This document shows positions 6,379 to 7,567 of a DNA stretch of 7,567 bases, one piece after another. This stretch comes from an uncultured Bacilli bacterium (GTDB taxonomy: Bacteria; Bacillota_I; Bacilli_A; RF39; UBA660), in NCBI GenBank assembly GCA_910586635.1, contig CAJUJA010000057.1, forward strand, positions 1 through 7,567, given 5' to 3'. Position numbers and translations under genes: made by a program. Positions within the stretch are counted from its first letter, which is position 1. The number at the start of each line of letters is the position of its first letter. Under the pieces are notes generated by a model. The model saw only the letters and a program-made list of their open reading frames with translations. It did not search any database and was not told where the DNA came from.

Positions 6379-6577
6379 CTTTTACTAACTTTACGTTTAA
6401 TGCTTGAAATCCTTTGCTAGTTTCCACTAGATTGAATTCTACAAATTGTCCCTCAGATAAAGTTTTATAACCATCCGATTCAATTGCAGAATAGTGTACG
6501 AAGATATCCTCATCTTCTTTGTATTCAATAAATCCATATCCTTTTTCATTATTGAACCATTTTACTCTTCCAATCAT
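6359..6577 (-). CDS. csp: Cold-shock family RNA chaperone (CspA/CspB type)
   Basis: This is a single-domain nucleic-acid chaperone of 72 residues that binds single-stranded RNA or DNA and keeps mRNA unstructured, often induced by cold or growth changes. The family signatures are clear: VKWFNNEKGYGFIEY (5-19) contains the RNP1 motif and DIFVHYSAI (24-32) the RNP2 motif. Conserved aromatics W7, F16, F26, H28 and Y29 (usually Phe) form the binding face; F8 is also present. LSEGQFVEFNLVETSKGFQA completes the five-strand barrel. The tail (VKEPAITK) is slightly longer than in classical 66-67 aa members, and its codons are shared with the terminator. AAGGAG (6588-6593) lies 10 nt before the ATG. The gene appears monocistronic, with a candidate promoter at 6707-6735 and a leader of about 120 nt; long leaders are usual in cold-regulated csp genes. 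The exact paralogue cannot be assigned. Confidence 0.97.
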   Translation of the reverse strand: MIGRVKWFNNEKGYGFIEYKEDEDIFVHYSAIESDGYKTLSEGQFVEFNLVETSKGFQALNVKLVKEPAITK

Positions 6578-6706
6578 GATTAAACCTCTCCTTCTTAACT
6601 CTATTTTCTTCCCTTATTTTAGGCAAGTGATTTAATTTTAACAACATCTAAACATCTTGCACCATTTTTCCTTTAAATGTTATTTTGGGGGATTTTTCTG
6701 TAAGAA

Positions 6707-6735
6707 AAAATACAAAATTCGACAAAATATATCAA
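6707..6735 (-). promoter_or_regulatory. Candidate sigma-A promoter of the cold-shock gene
   Basis: On the minus strand TTGATA (6730-6735) and TATTTT (6707-6712) are separated by 17 nt. They match the sigma-A consensus at 5 of 6 and 4 of 6 positions. Transcription would begin near 6700, leaving a leader of about 120 nt before the csp start. The element lies in the divergent csp-agrB gap (6578-6820). In the other direction I see only a weak -10-like TATTCT (6792-6797) for agrB and no convincing -35. Confidence 0.5.
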
Positions 6736-6820
6736 ACCTGTTTTTCTCTAAACTTTTTAAATCATTTTTAATTTTTTTTATTTAAAAGTGATATTCTTAT
6801 TACATGATAGGAGGATAAAA

Positions 6821-7414
6821 TTGAAACAGGCAGTATTAACAAAATCTTTAAATTTTATAACAAAATATAAAAATTACTCAGAAGAAGATATAAATAAATT
6901 AAAATATGGTTTAGAAGGTATTTATCTTACTATTACAAAGATGATTATTATTGTACTCTTAAGTATTATTTTTGGTATTTTTAGAGAAGTTATTATATTA
7001 CTTTTTCTATTTAATATTATAAGATATTTTGGATTTGGAGTTCATGCAAGAAAAAGTAGTGAATGTTTAATCTTTTCTATTTTATGCTTCATAATAATGC
7101 CAATAATTTTCTTAAATAGTAAACTTGATAAAGAGGTTATATTAGTAGCTGGGATTATATGTACTGTTCTTTTATTATTTTTTGCTCCAGCAGATACAAA
7201 AAAGCGACCACTTACTAATTTTAAAAAAAAATTAATAAGAAAGCTTATCACTATTTTAATAGGAGGAATTTATATCTACTTATCATTAAGTATAGATAAT
7301 TATACGTATTCAATATTATTTATTTTAAGTGTTGTTATTGAAGCTATTATTGTAAGTCCTATAACATATAAAATATTAGGTCAATCTTACAACAATTCTA
7401 AAATTGTTGATTAA
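6821..7414 (+). CDS. agrB: AgrB-like accessory gene regulator membrane endopeptidase
   Basis: AgrB cuts the C-terminal part from the AgrD prepeptide and helps form the thiolactone ring of the autoinducing peptide. The chosen start is TTG at 6821, with AGGAGG (6809-6814) 6 nt upstream, giving 197 residues. A GTG at 6788 would place the ribosome binding site inside the gene. The catalytic pair is visible as H75 and C82 in GFGVHARKSSEC, seven apart as in staphylococcal AgrB (H77, C84). The family motif APADTKKRPL lies at 122-131. Hydrophobic segments at about 41-68, 83-99, 106-122, 141-157 and 162-182 fit a multi-spanning membrane protein, and the N-terminus (KSLNFITKYKNYSEEDI) is amphipathic and cytoplasmic-like. 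It is followed after 48 nt by agrD on the same strand. Codon use is very AT-rich. The family is certain; which peptide it processes is inferred from adjacency. Confidence 0.94.
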   Translation: MKQAVLTKSLNFITKYKNYSEEDINKLKYGLEGIYLTITKMIIIVLLSIIFGIFREVIILLFLFNIIRYFGFGVHARKSSECLIFSILCFIIMPIIFLNSKLDKEVILVAGIICTVLLLFFAPADTKKRPLTNFKKKLIRKLITILIGGIYIYLSLSIDNYTYSILFILSVVIEAIIVSPITYKILGQSYNNSKIVD

Positions 7415-7430
7415 ATATCAGTTGATATTT
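7413..7430 (+). repeat. Small inverted repeat between agrB and agrD
   Basis: AAATATCA (7413-7420) and TGATATTT (7423-7430) are perfect inverted copies; as RNA they would form a 7-bp stem with a 4-nt loop. It begins within the agrB stop codon. No U run follows, so it is not a terminator. It could slow exonucleases or mark a processing point that sets the agrB to agrD ratio. Pure AT palindromes also arise by chance. Confidence 0.4.
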
Positions 7431-7462
7431 ATTCATAAATAATTTTGAAAGGAGTGAGAATT

Positions 7463-7567
7463 TTGAAAAAGAAAATTGCTGCTTTTATAAGTGCTATTGC
7501 ACTACTAGCTACAGGAGCTGCTAGTATGGGTTGCATTTGGGGTTTATTTGATGAGCCAAGCACAACA
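7463..7567 (+). CDS. agrD: AgrD-like cyclic autoinducer prepeptide, 3' end beyond the window
   Basis: The TTG start at 7463 follows AAAGGAG (7448-7454) at 8 nt. The 35 visible residues have the classic prepeptide layout: a basic start (MKKK), a hydrophobic or amphipathic leader (IAAFISAIALLATGAASMG, 5-23), then the ring cysteine C24 followed by IWGLF, then the start of the acidic, proline-containing C-terminal tail (DEP, 30-32), which AgrB removes in this family. By analogy with staphylococcal AgrD, where cleavage precedes an acidic DE, the mature peptide probably ends at L28 or F29 with a thiolactone to C24; the exact ends are inference. The gene is adjacent to agrB in the same direction, as expected. 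The rest of the tail and the stop codon are off the right edge. Confidence 0.87.
   Translation, partial: MKKKIAAFISAIALLATGAASMGCIWGLFDEPSTT

Noticed and set aside
6788..6820. GTG start for agrB, 11 residues longer
   Set aside because: It has no ribosome binding site of its own and would contain the AGGAGG that fits the TTG at 6821.
7042..7251. Minus-strand frame inside agrB
   Set aside because: It is antisense to a clear agrB with intact catalytic residues and has no ribosome binding site.
1..7567. CRISPR array, tRNA, rRNA or insertion sequence
   Set aside because: No regularly spaced repeats, cloverleaf, rRNA-like segment or transposase motif with terminal inverted repeats was seen by eye.

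Overview
The window is AT-rich, with strong AGGAGG-type ribosome binding sites, short U-tailed hairpin terminators, a long-form hpf next to secA, and an agrB/agrD pair. Together these point to a low-GC Gram-positive bacterium (Bacillota), most likely a clostridial lineage. The species cannot be named from this window.

Right half (about 3180-7567), core genes plus quorum sensing. Three housekeeping genes lie on the minus strand in the order csp, hpf, secA. A small cold-shock protein has a candidate promoter and a roughly 120-nt leader, and its terminator overlaps the last codons of its own gene. Next come the long-form ribosome hibernation factor and the SecA preprotein translocase ATPase, each followed by a hairpin terminator. 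Divergent from csp, on the plus strand, are agrB (membrane endopeptidase that processes an autoinducer prepeptide) and the start of agrD (the prepeptide), which is cut by the right edge. A sensor kinase and response regulator would be expected further right.

Left half (1 to about 3180), accessory and partly decayed, apparently all minus strand. Just past the secA terminator, where many Bacillota carry prfB, lies a frameshifted gene remnant (2896-3125). Then come a candidate promoter, a roughly 200-nt leader folding into several hairpins and ending in an intrinsic-terminator-like hairpin right before the ribosome binding site, and a 410-aa protein resembling the AIPR (abortive infection phage resistance) family. 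Two bases after its stop begins a broken small gene (954-1254). A 63-aa ORF with a possible one-base frameshift follows (675-866). Last is a well-started gene of at least 189 codons that runs off the left edge (1-568) and that I do not recognise.

The AIPR-like gene, its structured leader and the unrecognised downstream genes are the best candidate for an undescribed, possibly phage-defence, cassette. Its function is inference. The decayed reading frames could be real gene erosion or, for two of the three, single-base assembly errors in short homopolymers.
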